A stretch of DNA of 64,000 nucleotides from NCBI RefSeq assembly GCF_003024195.1, contig NZ_KZ679042.1, positions 517,911 to 581,910 on the forward strand, in the 5' to 3' direction. Source of the stretch: Streptomyces dioscori (GTDB lineage: Bacteria; Actinomycetota; Actinomycetes; Streptomycetales; Streptomycetaceae). The notes below the pieces were generated by a model. It made no database searches. It worked only from the letters and a program-made list of their open reading frames with translations, and was not told the origin of the DNA. The translations under genes and the position numbers were made by a program. Shown here one piece after another: positions 1 through 8,880 of the stretch. Position 1 is the stretch's first letter; each line of letters begins with the position of its first letter.

Positions 1-2
1 GG

Positions 3-1091
3 TCGGGCGACAAGCACTACACCGCGCTGTCGAACGCCATCTCGGCCGAGAAGGGCGTCCCCGACGTCGCGCAGGTCGAGTACTTCGCGCTGGGTCAGTA
101 CGCCCTCACCAAGGGCCTCAGCGACCTGGCCCCTTACGGCGCCGACAAGCTGAAGTCCAAGTACACCGCCGGTCCGTGGAACGCCGTGACCCAGGGCAGT
201 GACAAGGTCTGGGGCCTGCCGATGGACTCGGGCCCCATGGCGCTGTACTACAACAAGAAGGTCTTCGACAAGTACAAGATCGCGGTGCCGACCACCTGGG
301 ACGAGTACGTCGAGGCGGCCCGCAAGCTGCACAAGGCCGACCCGAAGGTCTACATCGCCAACGACGCCGGCGACGCGGGCTTCACCACCAGCATGCTGTG
401 GCAGGCCGGTTCACGCCCGTACAAGGTCGACGGCACCAAGGTGAGCGTCGACTTCTCCGACGCGGGCGCCAAGAAGTTCACCGACACCTGGCAGAAGCTG
501 ATCGACGAGAAGCTGGTCGCGCCGATCAACGGCTGGACCGACGACTGGTACAAGGGCCTCGGCGACGGCACCATCGCCACCCTCGCCAGCGGTGCCTGGA
601 TGCCCGCCAACTTCGTCACCGGCGTCCCGAACGCCGCCGGTGACTGGCGCGCGGCCCCCATGCCGGCCTGGACCAAGGGCGACAAGGCGAGCGCGGAGAA
701 CGGCGGCAGCTCGCTGACCCTGCCCGAGCTCGGCAAGAACAAGGAACTGGCCTACGCCTTCGTCGAGTACGCCAACTCCGGCGCCGGTGTGCAGAGCCGA
801 GTCAAGGAGGGCGCCTTCCCGGCTACCAACGCGGAGCTTCAGGCGGACTCGTTCCTCAACACCGAGTTCGAGTACTTCGGCGGCCAGAAGGCCAACGAGA
901 TCTTCGCGGACTCCGCCGCCAACGTCGCGGACGACTGGTCGTACCTGCCCTTCCAGCAGTACGCCAACTCGATCTTCAACGACACCGTCGGCAAGGCCTA
1001 CGTCGGCAACACCAAGCTCACCGACGGCCTGAAGTCCTGGCAGGACGCCTCCGTCAAGTACGGCAAGGAGCAGGGCTTCACCGTCGAGTAG
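3..1091 (+). CDS. Sugar ABC transporter solute-binding protein, family 1 (5' truncated)
   Basis: The reading frame is open from the left edge of the window, so the signal peptide and N-terminus are missing. About 362 codons remain, ending at TAG 1089-1091. The visible part reads like the C-terminal three quarters of a family 1 extracellular sugar-binding lipoprotein. It contains the typical stretch GLPMDSGPMALYYNKKVFDK and the aromatic-rich hinge sequences of this fold. Such proteins capture mono- or oligosaccharides outside the membrane and deliver them to two MalF/MalG-type permeases, which would lie upstream of the window. It is followed after 99 bp and a hairpin by a GH42 beta-galactosidase and a GH30 enzyme. 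The ligand is therefore probably a galactose-containing oligosaccharide, which is inference from context. Confidence 0.9.
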   Translation, partial: SGDKHYTALSNAISAEKGVPDVAQVEYFALGQYALTKGLSDLAPYGADKLKSKYTAGPWNAVTQGSDKVWGLPMDSGPMALYYNKKVFDKYKIAVPTTWDEYVEAARKLHKADPKVYIANDAGDAGFTTSMLWQAGSRPYKVDGTKVSVDFSDAGAKKFTDTWQKLIDEKLVAPINGWTDDWYKGLGDGTIATLASGAWMPANFVTGVPNAAGDWRAAPMPAWTKGDKASAENGGSSLTLPELGKNKELAYAFVEYANSGAGVQSRVKEGAFPATNAELQADSFLNTEFEYFGGQKANEIFADSAANVADDWSYLPFQQYANSIFNDTVGKAYVGNTKLTDGLKSWQDASVKYGKEQGFTVE

Positions 1092-1125
1092 ACGAGCCCA
1101 GCCCCCGACGCCTCCCCCAGGTCCT

Positions 1126-1160
1126 GCCGTCGCGTTCCCGTCCGCCGGGAACGCGACGGC
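1126..1160 (+). terminator. Strong intercistronic hairpin between binding protein and GH42 genes
   Basis: A perfect 15-bp inverted repeat (1126-1140 with 1146-1160) with a 5-nt loop TCCGC. There is no T-run behind it. It could be a partial terminator, or an RNA-stabilising structure that keeps binding-protein mRNA more abundant than the downstream enzyme mRNA. Confidence 0.6.
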
Positions 1161-1190
1161 GGGACCCAGTGAAACCCCGGAAGGACCACG

Positions 1191-3233
1191 ATGATCTCCA
1201 CCCTCCTGTCCCAGCTGGACGGGCCGGACGGTGACCGCACCCCGCGACTCGCGTACGGCGCCGACTACAACCCCGAGCAGTGGCCTCGCGAGGTGTGGGA
1301 GGAGGACGTCCGGCTGATGCAGGAGGCCGGCGTCAACCTGGTGTCCGTGGGGATCTTCTCCTGGGCCCGCATCCAGCCGGACCGGGACCAGTGGGACTTC
1401 GCCTGGCTCGACGAGGTCATGGACCTCCTGCACGCGGGCGGCATCGGCGTCGACCTGGCCACCGCCACCGCCTCCCCGCCGCCCTGGCTCACCACCGCGC
1501 ACCCGGAGATCCTGCCGGTGACCGCCTCCGGCGAGACGGTGTGGCCGGGGGCGCGCCAGCACTGGCGCCCCACCTCGCCCGTCTTCCGCGACCACGCGCT
1601 GCGCCTGGTACGGACGATCGCCGAGCGGTACGCGAACCACCCGGCGCTGGTGGCCTGGCACGTCTCGAACGAGCTGGGCTGCCACAACATCTACGACTAC
1701 TCGGACGACGCGGCCCACGCCTTCCGCGACTGGCTGCGCGCCCGCTACACCACCCTCGACGCCCTCAACCACGCCTGGGGCACGGCGTTCTGGTCGCAGC
1801 GGTACAGCGACTGGGGGCAGATCCTGCCGCCCCGGCTGGCCGGCTCCCATCCCAATCCCACACAGCAGCTCGACTTCAAGCGCTTCTCCTCCGACGCGCT
1901 GAAGGAGTACCTGATCGCGGAGCGGGAGGTGCTGCGGGAGATCACGCCGAGTGTGCCGGTCACCACCAACTTCATGGTGATGGGCAACACCAAGGGCATG
2001 AACTACCCCGACTGGGCGGGCGAGATCGACTTCGTCTCCAACGACCACTACGTCCACCCGGGCCCGCAGGACCGCGACGAGCTGTCCTTCTCCGCCAACC
2101 TCACCAGCGGGATAGCGGGCGGACAGCCGTGGTTCCTGATGGAGCACTCCACCAGCGCGGTCAACTGGCAGCCCGTCAACGTGGCCAAGCGGCCCGGCGA
2201 CCTGGCCCGCGACTCGCTGCTGCATGTCGGGCACGGCGCCGACGCCGTCTGCTTCTTCCAGTGGCGCCAGTCGGCCGCGGGCGCCGAGAAGTACCACTCG
2301 GCGATGGTGCCGCACGCCGGCGCCGACAGCGAGGTCTTCCGCGCGGTCGTCGAGCTGGGGCAGACCCTCAAGGCGCTGGCACCGGTCGCGGGCTCCGAGC
2401 GCGAACCTGCCCGCGTGGGCATCGTGTACGACTGGGATTCGTGGTGGGCGAGCGAGCAGGACTCGCACCCCTCCGCGCTCCTCGACTACCGCCAGGAGGC
2501 CCTGGACTGGTACTCGGCGCTGCACACCCTCGGCGTCCGCGCCGACGTCGTGACCACCACGACCGACCTGGACCGGTACGACGTCCTGATCACCCCGGTA
2601 CTGCATGTGGTCCCGGCCCCGCTCGCCAAGGAGCTCACGCGGTACGCGGAGGCCGGCGGCCACCTCGTCACCACGTACTTCTCGGGCGTGGTCGACGAGA
2701 ACGACCACATCTGGCTCGGCGGTCACCCCGGCGCCCTGCGGGAACTGCTCGGTATCCGCATCGAGGAGTTCGGGCCGCTGCTCGACGGTGACTCCGTCGA
2801 GCTGGACGGCGACGCCACGGGCACCCTGTGGACCGACCGGATCGACGTCACCGACCCCTCGGTCGACGTGCTGGCCCACTACCGCAGCGGTGCGTACGCC
2901 GGGCGGCCCGCCGTCACCCGCCGTGCCGTGGGCCAGGGCTCGGCCGCGTACGTCTCCACGCGGCTCGGTGCCGAAGGGCTCGCCGGGCTGCTGCCCGCGC
3001 TGCTCGGACCCGCGGGCGTCGAGAGCGAACTGCCCGCCGACGCACGGGGATCGGTCGAACAGACCGTTCGCCGCGGGCCCGGCGGCCGCTTCCTGTTCCT
3101 GGTCAACCGGACCGACGAGGACGTGGCCCTGACGGGTCTCGCCGGAGAGGTCCTGGTCGGCGGCACCGGCACCGGCGGCGGTCTCGTCCTGGGGCCGAGG
3201 GGCGTCGCCGTACTGCACCAGCGCACGGCCTGA
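1191..3233 (+). CDS. Beta-galactosidase, glycoside hydrolase family 42
   Basis: A 680-residue cytoplasmic-type GH42 enzyme without a signal peptide, which hydrolyses terminal beta-galactosides. The N-terminal TIM barrel opens with YGADYNPEQW. The acid/base glutamate is E161 in WHVSNELGCHN and the nucleophile is E318 in PWFLMEHSTSAVNW. The trimerisation (beta-galactosidase A4-like) and C-terminal domains follow. ATG 1191 is chosen because GGAAGG lies just upstream. Its place behind a sugar-binding protein and before a secreted GH30 enzyme suggests that it finishes imported galacto-oligosaccharides inside the cell. The length is normal for the family. The exact linkage preference (beta-1,3, 1,4 or 1,6) cannot be read from sequence. 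Confidence 0.93.
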   Translation: MISTLLSQLDGPDGDRTPRLAYGADYNPEQWPREVWEEDVRLMQEAGVNLVSVGIFSWARIQPDRDQWDFAWLDEVMDLLHAGGIGVDLATATASPPPWLTTAHPEILPVTASGETVWPGARQHWRPTSPVFRDHALRLVRTIAERYANHPALVAWHVSNELGCHNIYDYSDDAAHAFRDWLRARYTTLDALNHAWGTAFWSQRYSDWGQILPPRLAGSHPNPTQQLDFKRFSSDALKEYLIAEREVLREITPSVPVTTNFMVMGNTKGMNYPDWAGEIDFVSNDHYVHPGPQDRDELSFSANLTSGIAGGQPWFLMEHSTSAVNWQPVNVAKRPGDLARDSLLHVGHGADAVCFFQWRQSAAGAEKYHSAMVPHAGADSEVFRAVVELGQTLKALAPVAGSEREPARVGIVYDWDSWWASEQDSHPSALLDYRQEALDWYSALHTLGVRADVVTTTTDLDRYDVLITPVLHVVPAPLAKELTRYAEAGGHLVTTYFSGVVDENDHIWLGGHPGALRELLGIRIEEFGPLLDGDSVELDGDATGTLWTDRIDVTDPSVDVLAHYRSGAYAGRPAVTRRAVGQGSAAYVSTRLGAEGLAGLLPALLGPAGVESELPADARGSVEQTVRRGPGGRFLFLVNRTDEDVALTGLAGEVLVGGTGTGGGLVLGPRGVAVLHQRTA

Positions 3234-3332
3234 GCACGCCGGACCGGGTGCCCGACGACCGGCACTCCGAGCACCCGGTCCTCCCCGCACGACGGAATCC
3301 TCGGACGGCACCGCGTCCGTCCGGGGGCGTTC

Positions 3333-3355
3333 CCTCCTGCCCGACGGGCGGGAGG
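3333..3355 (+). terminator. Small hairpin between GH42 and GH30 genes
   Basis: A 10-bp GC-rich stem (one G-T pair) with a 3-nt loop sits in the 162-bp gap before the GH30 gene. It may be an intercistronic hairpin or a weak terminator. No promoter is obvious in the gap. Confidence 0.35.
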
Positions 3356-3395
3356 TCCACCGCGCAGCGACCCACACCTCAGTTGGGAGCACACG

Positions 3396-5450
3396 ATGGC
3401 ACGCCGTACCCGCAGCAGACGTCTCCTCGGAGCCGCCGGACTCACCGCGCTGGCCACCGGGGCCGCCCTCACCCTGGCGCCCCCGTCCACCGCGCAGGCC
3501 CCGGCGGCGGACACCCCGTCGGTCACCGTCCGGCCCGACCCCTCGTACGAACAGCAGAAGTTCGAGGGCTGGGGCACCAGCCTGGTCTGGTTCGCCAACG
3601 TGACCGGCAGCTATCCGAAGGAGATACGCGAGAAGCTCGCGAAGCTCCTCTTCGGGGACGACGGGCTGGCGCTGAACATCGCCCGGTACAACATCGGCGG
3701 TGGCAACGCCCCGGACGTCAAGGACTATCTGCGGGCCGGTGGTGCGGTGGAGGGCTGGTGGCAGGCGCCGGCCGGCACCACCCGCGAGGACACCGACTGG
3801 TGGAGCGCCGACGACCCGGCCGACTGGAACAAGGACGCCGACGCCACCCAGCGCTGGTGGGTCGACCGGATCAAGGACGACATCGACCACTGGGAGACCT
3901 TCAGCAACTCCCCGCCCTGGTTCATGACGAAGAGCGGCTATGTGTCCGGCGGCTTCGACGCCACCGAGGACCAGCTCAAGACGGAGTCCGTCGACGACTT
4001 CGCCGCCTATCTGGCGGGTGCCACCAGGCGGCTTGAGAAGGCCGAGGGCATCGAGGTCGACACGATCGACCCGTTCAACGAGCCCAACACCAACTACTGG
4101 AGCACCCGGCTGGGCGCCGACGGCGAGCCCGTCGGCGGCCGTCAGGAAGGGGCGCACATCGGCCCCGAGCTCCAGCAGAAGGTGATCGCCGCCCTGGCCC
4201 CGGCGCTGAAGAAGGCGAAGGCCAAGGCGGAGATCTCGGCGATGGACGAGACGAACCCGTCCATCTTCGCGACGAACTGGAACACCTACCCGCAGGAAGT
4301 GCGTGACCTGGTGGGCCAGTTGAACGTCCACACCTACGGCACCGGCCAGCGCACCACCGTACGGGACCTGGCGAAGGCGGCCGACAAGCCGCTGTGGCAG
4401 AGCGAGGTCGAGGGCGACTGGGGCGACGGGCAGAGCTTCACGGACATGCGTCCGGGCCTCGGCCTCGCCCAGCGCATCGTCGACGACCTGCGGGAACTGG
4501 AGCCCAAGGCCTGGGTGTTCTGGCAGCCCGTCGAGGACTACGACAACATGAAGCCGGGCGGCGAGTCCGCCAAGGGCGGCAACTGGGGCAGCATCCAGCT
4601 CTCGTTCAGCTGCACCTCGAAGGACACTCTGAAGTCGTGCCCGATCTACACGAACACCAAGTTCGACACGGCCCGCAACTTCACGCACTACATCAAGCCC
4701 GGTGACCGCCTGATCAAGACGGACGACACGTCCAGCGCCGCCGCCGTCGCCAAGAAGGGCGACCGGGCGACGGTGGTCCACGTCAACAGCACCACCGAGG
4801 CCCGTACGGTCACGGTCGATCTGTCGAAGTTCGGCAAGGTCGGCCGCGACGCCACCGTCACCCCCGTGGTGACCAGCGCCGACGGCAAGCTGGAGCGCCG
4901 CGAGGCCGTCAAGGTGAGCGACCGCAGGGCCACCGTCACCGTGCCCGCCCAGTCGGTGACCTCCTTCCTGGTCAAGGGCGTCTCGGGGGTCGCCAAGGAC
5001 GCCGCCGAACTGCGCAAGGGCCGCTCCTACGCGCTGACCGGCGTCCAGAGCGGCAAGGCGCTCACCGTCGCCGACAACGGCACGGGCCTCGTCATCAGGA
5101 GCGCGACCGCCGACGCGCCTGGTCAGCAGTGGAAGCTGCGCCAGATCTCCGGCGACACCGGAAACCGGCAGCGGTACGTGTTCAGCAACCCCGTGGAGGG
5201 CAAGCGGCTGGCCGTCCGTGACGGCGCCCCGGTGCTGGAGGCGGACACCGGCCCACGAGACAGGGCCACCCAGTGGATCATGTCGTCGACCGGAGACGGC
5301 ACCTGGACCCTCGTCAACGCGGCCACCGGACGGCTCCTCGAAGTCGGCGGCCAGGCCACGAACGAGGGCGCGGCCGTGACGCTGTGGACACCCAACTCCG
5401 GCGCCAACCAGCGCTGGAAGGTCACGGAGGTGTCCAACCCCGCGGGCTAG
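3396..5450 (+). CDS. Secreted GH30-family endo-beta-1,6-galactanase-like enzyme with C-terminal ricin-type lectin (CBM13)
   Basis: A 684-residue secreted enzyme. The signal peptide has a basic start (MARRTRSRR) and a hydrophobic core ending near APAAD around residue 39. A GH30 barrel with its side beta-domain spans about residues 42-530. The acid/base is E229 in DPFNEPN and the nucleophile is E337 in LWQSEVEGDWG. From about residue 545 a beta-trefoil lectin follows, with QxW motifs QQW and NQRW. Characterised Streptomyces endo-beta-1,6-galactanases have this GH30 plus CBM13 layout, so beta-1,6-galactan side chains of arabinogalactan are the best substrate guess. A beta-glucosylceramidase- or xylanase-like specificity is less likely from the motifs. 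It is probably co-expressed with the GH42 and binding-protein genes. Confidence 0.85.
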   Translation: MARRTRSRRLLGAAGLTALATGAALTLAPPSTAQAPAADTPSVTVRPDPSYEQQKFEGWGTSLVWFANVTGSYPKEIREKLAKLLFGDDGLALNIARYNIGGGNAPDVKDYLRAGGAVEGWWQAPAGTTREDTDWWSADDPADWNKDADATQRWWVDRIKDDIDHWETFSNSPPWFMTKSGYVSGGFDATEDQLKTESVDDFAAYLAGATRRLEKAEGIEVDTIDPFNEPNTNYWSTRLGADGEPVGGRQEGAHIGPELQQKVIAALAPALKKAKAKAEISAMDETNPSIFATNWNTYPQEVRDLVGQLNVHTYGTGQRTTVRDLAKAADKPLWQSEVEGDWGDGQSFTDMRPGLGLAQRIVDDLRELEPKAWVFWQPVEDYDNMKPGGESAKGGNWGSIQLSFSCTSKDTLKSCPIYTNTKFDTARNFTHYIKPGDRLIKTDDTSSAAAVAKKGDRATVVHVNSTTEARTVTVDLSKFGKVGRDATVTPVVTSADGKLERREAVKVSDRRATVTVPAQSVTSFLVKGVSGVAKDAAELRKGRSYALTGVQSGKALTVADNGTGLVIRSATADAPGQQWKLRQISGDTGNRQRYVFSNPVEGKRLAVRDGAPVLEADTGPRDRATQWIMSSTGDGTWTLVNAATGRLLEVGGQATNEGAAVTLWTPNSGANQRWKVTEVSNPAG

Positions 5451-5478
5451 CCGCCGCGTTGCGCGTGATCCCGTTCCC

Positions 5479-5493
5479 TACGATGGCCGGGTG
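5479..5493 (+). promoter_or_regulatory. Candidate leaderless promoter of pmt
   Basis: TACGAT at 5479-5484 matches a -10 element and ends six bases before the GTG start at 5491. No ribosome-binding site is present. A transcript would therefore start at or next to the GTG. The upstream TTGCGC (5459-5464) is only 14 bp away, so the -35 is poor. Confidence 0.5.
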
Positions 5494-7233
5494 ACCAGTG
5501 ACACCGCGTCGGAGCCGGGCATCGCAGCCGGCTCCGACGCCGACGCGCGTACAGAGACCGTGCAGCCGGAGCCCGGCGTCTGGGCGGAGCGGTTGCGCCG
5601 GTTCGGGTTCGTGGCGCGCCCGCGCACCGACACCCGGGACGTCCTCGTCCCGCCGTTCCCGGAACCCGGCACCCGCTTCGGCGAAGCCCTCGGTCTCGGC
5701 CCGGTGGCGGCGCACCGGGTCGCGCGGGCGACGGGCTGGCTGGGCCCGCTCCTGGTGGCCGTCCTCGCGGGAGCGATCCGCTTCTGGAATCTGGGCCGCC
5801 CCCGAGGCCTCGTCTTCGACGAGACGTACTACGCCAAGGACGCGTGGTCACTGCTCCGGCTCGGTTACGAGGGCACCTGGCCGGACCGCAAGGTCGCCGA
5901 CCCGCAGGTTCTCGCGGACCCTCAGGTGATCCCGCTCTCCGACGCCGGGGCGTTCGTCGCGCATCCGCCGCTGGGCAAGTGGGTGATCGCCGTCGGCGAG
6001 TGGATGTTCGGCTTCGACCCGTTCGGCTGGCGCTTCATGGTGGCGCTGCTCGGCACGCTGTCGGTGCTGATGCTGTGCCGGATCGGCCGCCGGCTGTTCC
6101 GCTCGACGGCGCTCGGCTGTCTGGCCGGACTGCTGTTGGCCCTGGACGGCCTGCACTTCGTGATGAGCCGCATGGCGCTGCTCGACCTCGTCGTCATGTT
6201 CTTCGTGCTGGCGGCGTTCGGGGCCCTCCTCATCGACCGGGACCGGGCGCGGGCCCGTCTCGCGGCGAGTCTGCCCGTGGACGAGGACGGCTTCGCGGGC
6301 CCCGACGCGTACACGGCCGAGCAGACGGGCACGGGTGTACGGCCATGGCGTTTCGCGGCCGGGCTCCTCCTCGGTCTGGCCGCCGCCTGCAAGTGGAACG
6401 GCCTCTACTTCCTGGCGTTCTTCATGGTCATGACCCTGCTGTGGGACGTCGGCTCACGCCGTGTCGCCGGGGCCCATCGGCCGTACCTCACCGTTCTGCA
6501 CAGGGATGCCGGCTGGTCGGTGCTCTCCGTGGTGCCGGTTGCCGTGGCCGGCTATCTCGCCACCTGGACCGGCTGGTTCCTGTCCGACGGGGGCTACGGG
6601 CGGCACTGGGCGGAGGGCCGCGGGGGTCCGTGGTCGTGGATCCCGGCCTCCCTGCGCAGCCTGTGGCACTACGAGAGCCGGGTCTACGACTTCAACGTGG
6701 GGCTCAGCTCACCGCACCGGTACGAGTCGAATCCCTGGAGCTGGCTGGTCCAGGGGCGTCCGGTGGCGTACCACTACGAGACGGACTTCGTCCAGGACGG
6801 CTGCCGCACGGCCTCGGGCTGCTCCCAGGAGGTCCTCGCGCTGGGCACCCCGCTGCTGTGGTGGTCCGCGTGTCTGGCGCTGCTGTATCTGCTCTTCCGG
6901 TGGGCCATGCGCCGCGACTGGCGGGCGGGGGCCGTGCTGTGCGCGGTGGCCGCGGGTTATCTGCCGTGGTTCCAGTACCAGGACCGTACGGTCTTCGCCT
7001 TCTACGCGGTCGTCTTCGTGCCGTATCTGTGCCTGGCGGTCGCGATGGCGGCGGGCGCGCTGGTGGGGCCTCCGGGGACGGACGGCAGGCGCCGCACGCT
7101 GGGCACGGTCGCCGTGGGCGCCGTGGTGCTGCTGATCGTATGGAACTTCGTCTACTTCTTCCCGATCTACACGGGGGCGACGATCCCGTACCCCGACTGG
7201 CACTCCAGGATGTGGTTCGACACCTGGATATGA
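5491..7233 (+). CDS. pmt: Dolichyl/polyprenyl-phosphate-mannose protein O-mannosyltransferase (Pmt)
   Basis: A 580-residue polytopic GT39 membrane enzyme that transfers mannose from polyprenyl-phosphate-mannose to Ser/Thr of exported proteins. After a charged cytoplasmic N-terminus the first external loop carries the catalytic acidic pair in FDETYYAKD, preceded by IRFWNLGRPRGL. Many hydrophobic segments follow, and the actinobacterial PMT loop residues and a C-terminal IYTGATIPYP-type stretch are present. The length is near the actinobacterial norm. GTG 5491 is chosen because the family N-terminus starts there and a -10-like TACGAT sits just before it. In other Streptomyces pmt usually stands alone, divergent from rsmI, which is absent here. 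A hairpin terminator follows at 7279. Confidence 0.93.
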   Translation: MTSDTASEPGIAAGSDADARTETVQPEPGVWAERLRRFGFVARPRTDTRDVLVPPFPEPGTRFGEALGLGPVAAHRVARATGWLGPLLVAVLAGAIRFWNLGRPRGLVFDETYYAKDAWSLLRLGYEGTWPDRKVADPQVLADPQVIPLSDAGAFVAHPPLGKWVIAVGEWMFGFDPFGWRFMVALLGTLSVLMLCRIGRRLFRSTALGCLAGLLLALDGLHFVMSRMALLDLVVMFFVLAAFGALLIDRDRARARLAASLPVDEDGFAGPDAYTAEQTGTGVRPWRFAAGLLLGLAAACKWNGLYFLAFFMVMTLLWDVGSRRVAGAHRPYLTVLHRDAGWSVLSVVPVAVAGYLATWTGWFLSDGGYGRHWAEGRGGPWSWIPASLRSLWHYESRVYDFNVGLSSPHRYESNPWSWLVQGRPVAYHYETDFVQDGCRTASGCSQEVLALGTPLLWWSACLALLYLLFRWAMRRDWRAGAVLCAVAAGYLPWFQYQDRTVFAFYAVVFVPYLCLAVAMAAGALVGPPGTDGRRRTLGTVAVGAVVLLIVWNFVYFFPIYTGATIPYPDWHSRMWFDTWI

Positions 7234-7278
7234 CCGGTCAGACGGTCAAGCGGCCAGGGGCAGGCGGTCCACGACGCG

Positions 7279-7315
7279 CGGACCGCACGGCGACGGGAAG
7301 TCGCCATGCGGTCCG
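7279..7315 (+). terminator. Terminator hairpin after pmt
   Basis: An inverted repeat of 9 bp plus 6 bp separated by one mismatch, with loop GGGAA. The outer arms are 7279-7287 and 7307-7315 and the inner arms are 7289-7294 and 7300-7305. Confidence 0.65.
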
Positions 7316-7354
7316 TTCTCATGCTGTGTGCGAGCCTTGGCGGTGTCTCGCACC

Positions 7355-7531
7355 TCACCGCCTGCGGCTCCTGCTCCCCCACCCGGTGCCCACCCCGGCG
7401 ACGTGCAGCGCCAGCACCGTCAGACCGATGAGCATCACGTTCGTCGATGTGAAAGTGTCATTGGTCGAGATGTCCGCGGCGTTGATCAGGAACGCGATGA
7501 AGAACAGGACTGCAGCTGCTATGCCGAGCAC
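7355..7531 (-). CDS. Small two-helix membrane protein, 58 aa
   Basis: A short gene read from GTG 7531 to TGA at 7355. The start is supported by an excellent ribosome site, AGAGGAG five bases upstream. The protein begins MLGIAAAVLFFIAFLINAAD, has a polar NDTFTSTN turn, then a second hydrophobic helix with MLIGLTVLALHVAGVG, and ends in a basic SRSRRR tail. It is therefore likely a helical hairpin in the membrane with its tail in the cytoplasm. I know similar unnamed small membrane proteins from Streptomyces but no function for them. It lies at the edge of the stress-signalling island. Confidence 0.75.
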   Translation of the reverse strand: MLGIAAAVLFFIAFLINAADISTNDTFTSTNVMLIGLTVLALHVAGVGTGWGSRSRRR

Positions 7532-7818
7532 GGATTCTCCTCTTTCCGGTCACGGGACGGGAGCGGCTCCCGTCCCCGACCTCCGTGTGCCCCGGCCCGG
7601 CCGAATCAGACGCGTGAATCAGCGGCGGCCCGGCACCCATGAGTCGGTCCGATCGTGGTACTCGCCGATCACACAGGAATCATCAGAGACCACTGCGTTC
7701 CGGTTCACCTACCATCCCCACCGGACCCGGACGAGTAGACCCCTCGCCGACGGGAAGCAGCAGCGGTGGAAGCACAGGATCAGCACAGCCCTGTGGGGAG
7801 TGGGCTGGGGAAGGCGCA

Positions 7819-8253
7819 ATGGCGACCGAGCCGCGTTGGGACGACAAACTGCCTTCTGAGGAGATGTACACCCGGACGACCACCTTCCCGGGCGAGCTGC
7901 CCAATGTGACGGGCGCGCGACTCGCCGCGGAGGAGTTCCTCCTTGCGCTCACGCGCACCTCACCACCGGCCGCACCCGAGCACTGGGACGACATCCTGCT
8001 GGTCGTCACGGAGCTGGCGGCCAATGTGGTGCAGTACGCGCCGGGCCCGTTCGAGCTGCGCCTGCGGCGTACGTTCGACGGCGTGCACGTGACCATGCGC
8101 GACACCAGCACGACTCCGCCGGCGCCCCGCCCGTTCCATCCCGGCCGGGGTGACGGGGGTGTCGGCTGGCATCTGATCCACACGCTGTGCGACCAGGTGA
8201 GCGTGGTGGTGACCGACAAGGGCAAGGACATCCACGTGTTCCTGCCGTGGTGA
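7819..8253 (+). CDS. RsbW-like ATP-binding anti-sigma/regulatory protein
   Basis: A 144-residue single-domain protein with the HATPase_c_2 fold used by SpoIIAB/RsbW-type serine kinases and anti-sigma factors. The N-box reads DDILLVVTELAANVVQYAP and the G-box region is GDGGVGWHLIHTLCDQ. The final strand carries DIHVFLPW. ATG 7819 is preceded by GGGGAAGG. The same frame stays open further upstream to 7639, but that stretch lacks a ribosome site and family resemblance. In Streptomyces dozens of such proteins exist, and most have unknown partners. Nearby SigB-type sigma factors and a STAS protein make a partner-switching role plausible. It is convergent with the next ATPase-fold gene across a shared terminator. 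Confidence 0.85.
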   Translation: MATEPRWDDKLPSEEMYTRTTTFPGELPNVTGARLAAEEFLLALTRTSPPAAPEHWDDILLVVTELAANVVQYAPGPFELRLRRTFDGVHVTMRDTSTTPPAPRPFHPGRGDGGVGWHLIHTLCDQVSVVVTDKGKDIHVFLPW

Positions 8254-8298
8254 GGACCGCCGCCCGGAAGTACGCAACTCCGGAAGCACGCGACTCAG

Positions 8299-8331
8299 GA
8301 CGGCCTCGGACGGAAATCGTCCGAGGCCGTC
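8299..8331. terminator. Bidirectional terminator between convergent genes
   Basis: A perfect 14-bp inverted repeat (8299-8312 with 8318-8331) with loop GAAAT, placed between two convergent RsbW-like genes. Confidence 0.75.
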
Positions 8332-8373
8332 GGCGTGGGGGTGGCCGTGCCGGTGAGGTGCCGGTGACGTCCT

Positions 8374-8880
8374 TCAGACGAGCGGCACCAGCACGCTGAC
8401 GGTCTTGCCGCCGCCCGGACGCAGGTCGACGGCGATGTCACGGGCCAGCCGGATGATGACCGGCCAGCCGTAACCGTTGCCGTGGTGCTTCGTCGGCAGG
8501 CTTCCCGCGCCGAAGGCGGCGGCGGGGACGACGTCACTGTTGTCGTGCACGGCCAGCCGCACACCCTCCGGCGTGGGCGTCACCTCGAACCCGGCCAGCC
8601 CGCCCCCGTGCCGGACGGCGTTCGCCGCCAGCTCCGAGACGACCAGTGAGAGATCGATGAGCGCCGCCTCGGTCGCCGTGCGGTCGGCGTTGTTCCACTG
8701 TTCGAGCACCACGTCGCGTGCGTACGCGCGGGCCGTCGCCGCGGTCGTGACGGGGGCCGGCGCCGTCGCCGCGGTCGTGACCGGGGCGGCGGCCGGGGCT
8801 GGGCTCGGGCCCGGGGCCCATGACGTCACCTCTGGCGGACTGGCCGCGGACGCGAGGGCGGTCGTGTCGGTTCGGTCCAT
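8374..8880 (-). CDS. RsbW-like ATP-binding regulatory protein with Pro/Ala/Thr N-terminal repeat
   Basis: A 168-residue protein. An HATPase_c_2 domain occupies about residues 50-168, with N-box LVVSELAANAVRHGG, a D-box HDNSD and a G-box around HHGNGYGWPVI. The first 50 residues are low-complexity and contain an exact ten-residue duplication (PAPVTTAATA twice), encoded by a 30-bp tandem repeat at 8732-8791. The start at 8880 has AGGGA about 11 bases upstream. The role is probably serine-kinase or anti-sigma activity in partner switching. The target is unknown. The Pro/Thr-rich leader could be a flexible tether. Confidence 0.82.
   Translation of the reverse strand: MDRTDTTALASAASPPEVTSWAPGPSPAPAAAPVTTAATAPAPVTTAATARAYARDVVLEQWNNADRTATEAALIDLSLVVSELAANAVRHGGGLAGFEVTPTPEGVRLAVHDNSDVVPAAAFGAGSLPTKHHGNGYGWPVIIRLARDIAVDLRPGGGKTVSVLVPLV
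8732..8791. repeat. 30-bp tandem duplication inside a coding region
   Basis: Two adjacent 30-bp units (8732-8761 and 8762-8791) start with the same 19 bases and differ at a few positions near their ends. They encode a duplicated PAPVTTAATA in the N-terminal linker of the RsbW-like protein. Confidence 0.85.

Noticed and set aside
411..4781. Very long minus-strand open frame opposite GH42 and GH30
   Set aside because: It is a codon-bias mirror of well-supported plus-strand genes, with Arg/Gly/Val-rich low-complexity translation and no family motif. The same applies to the long antisense frames over 19396-22083, 27340-30108 and 35914-40011.
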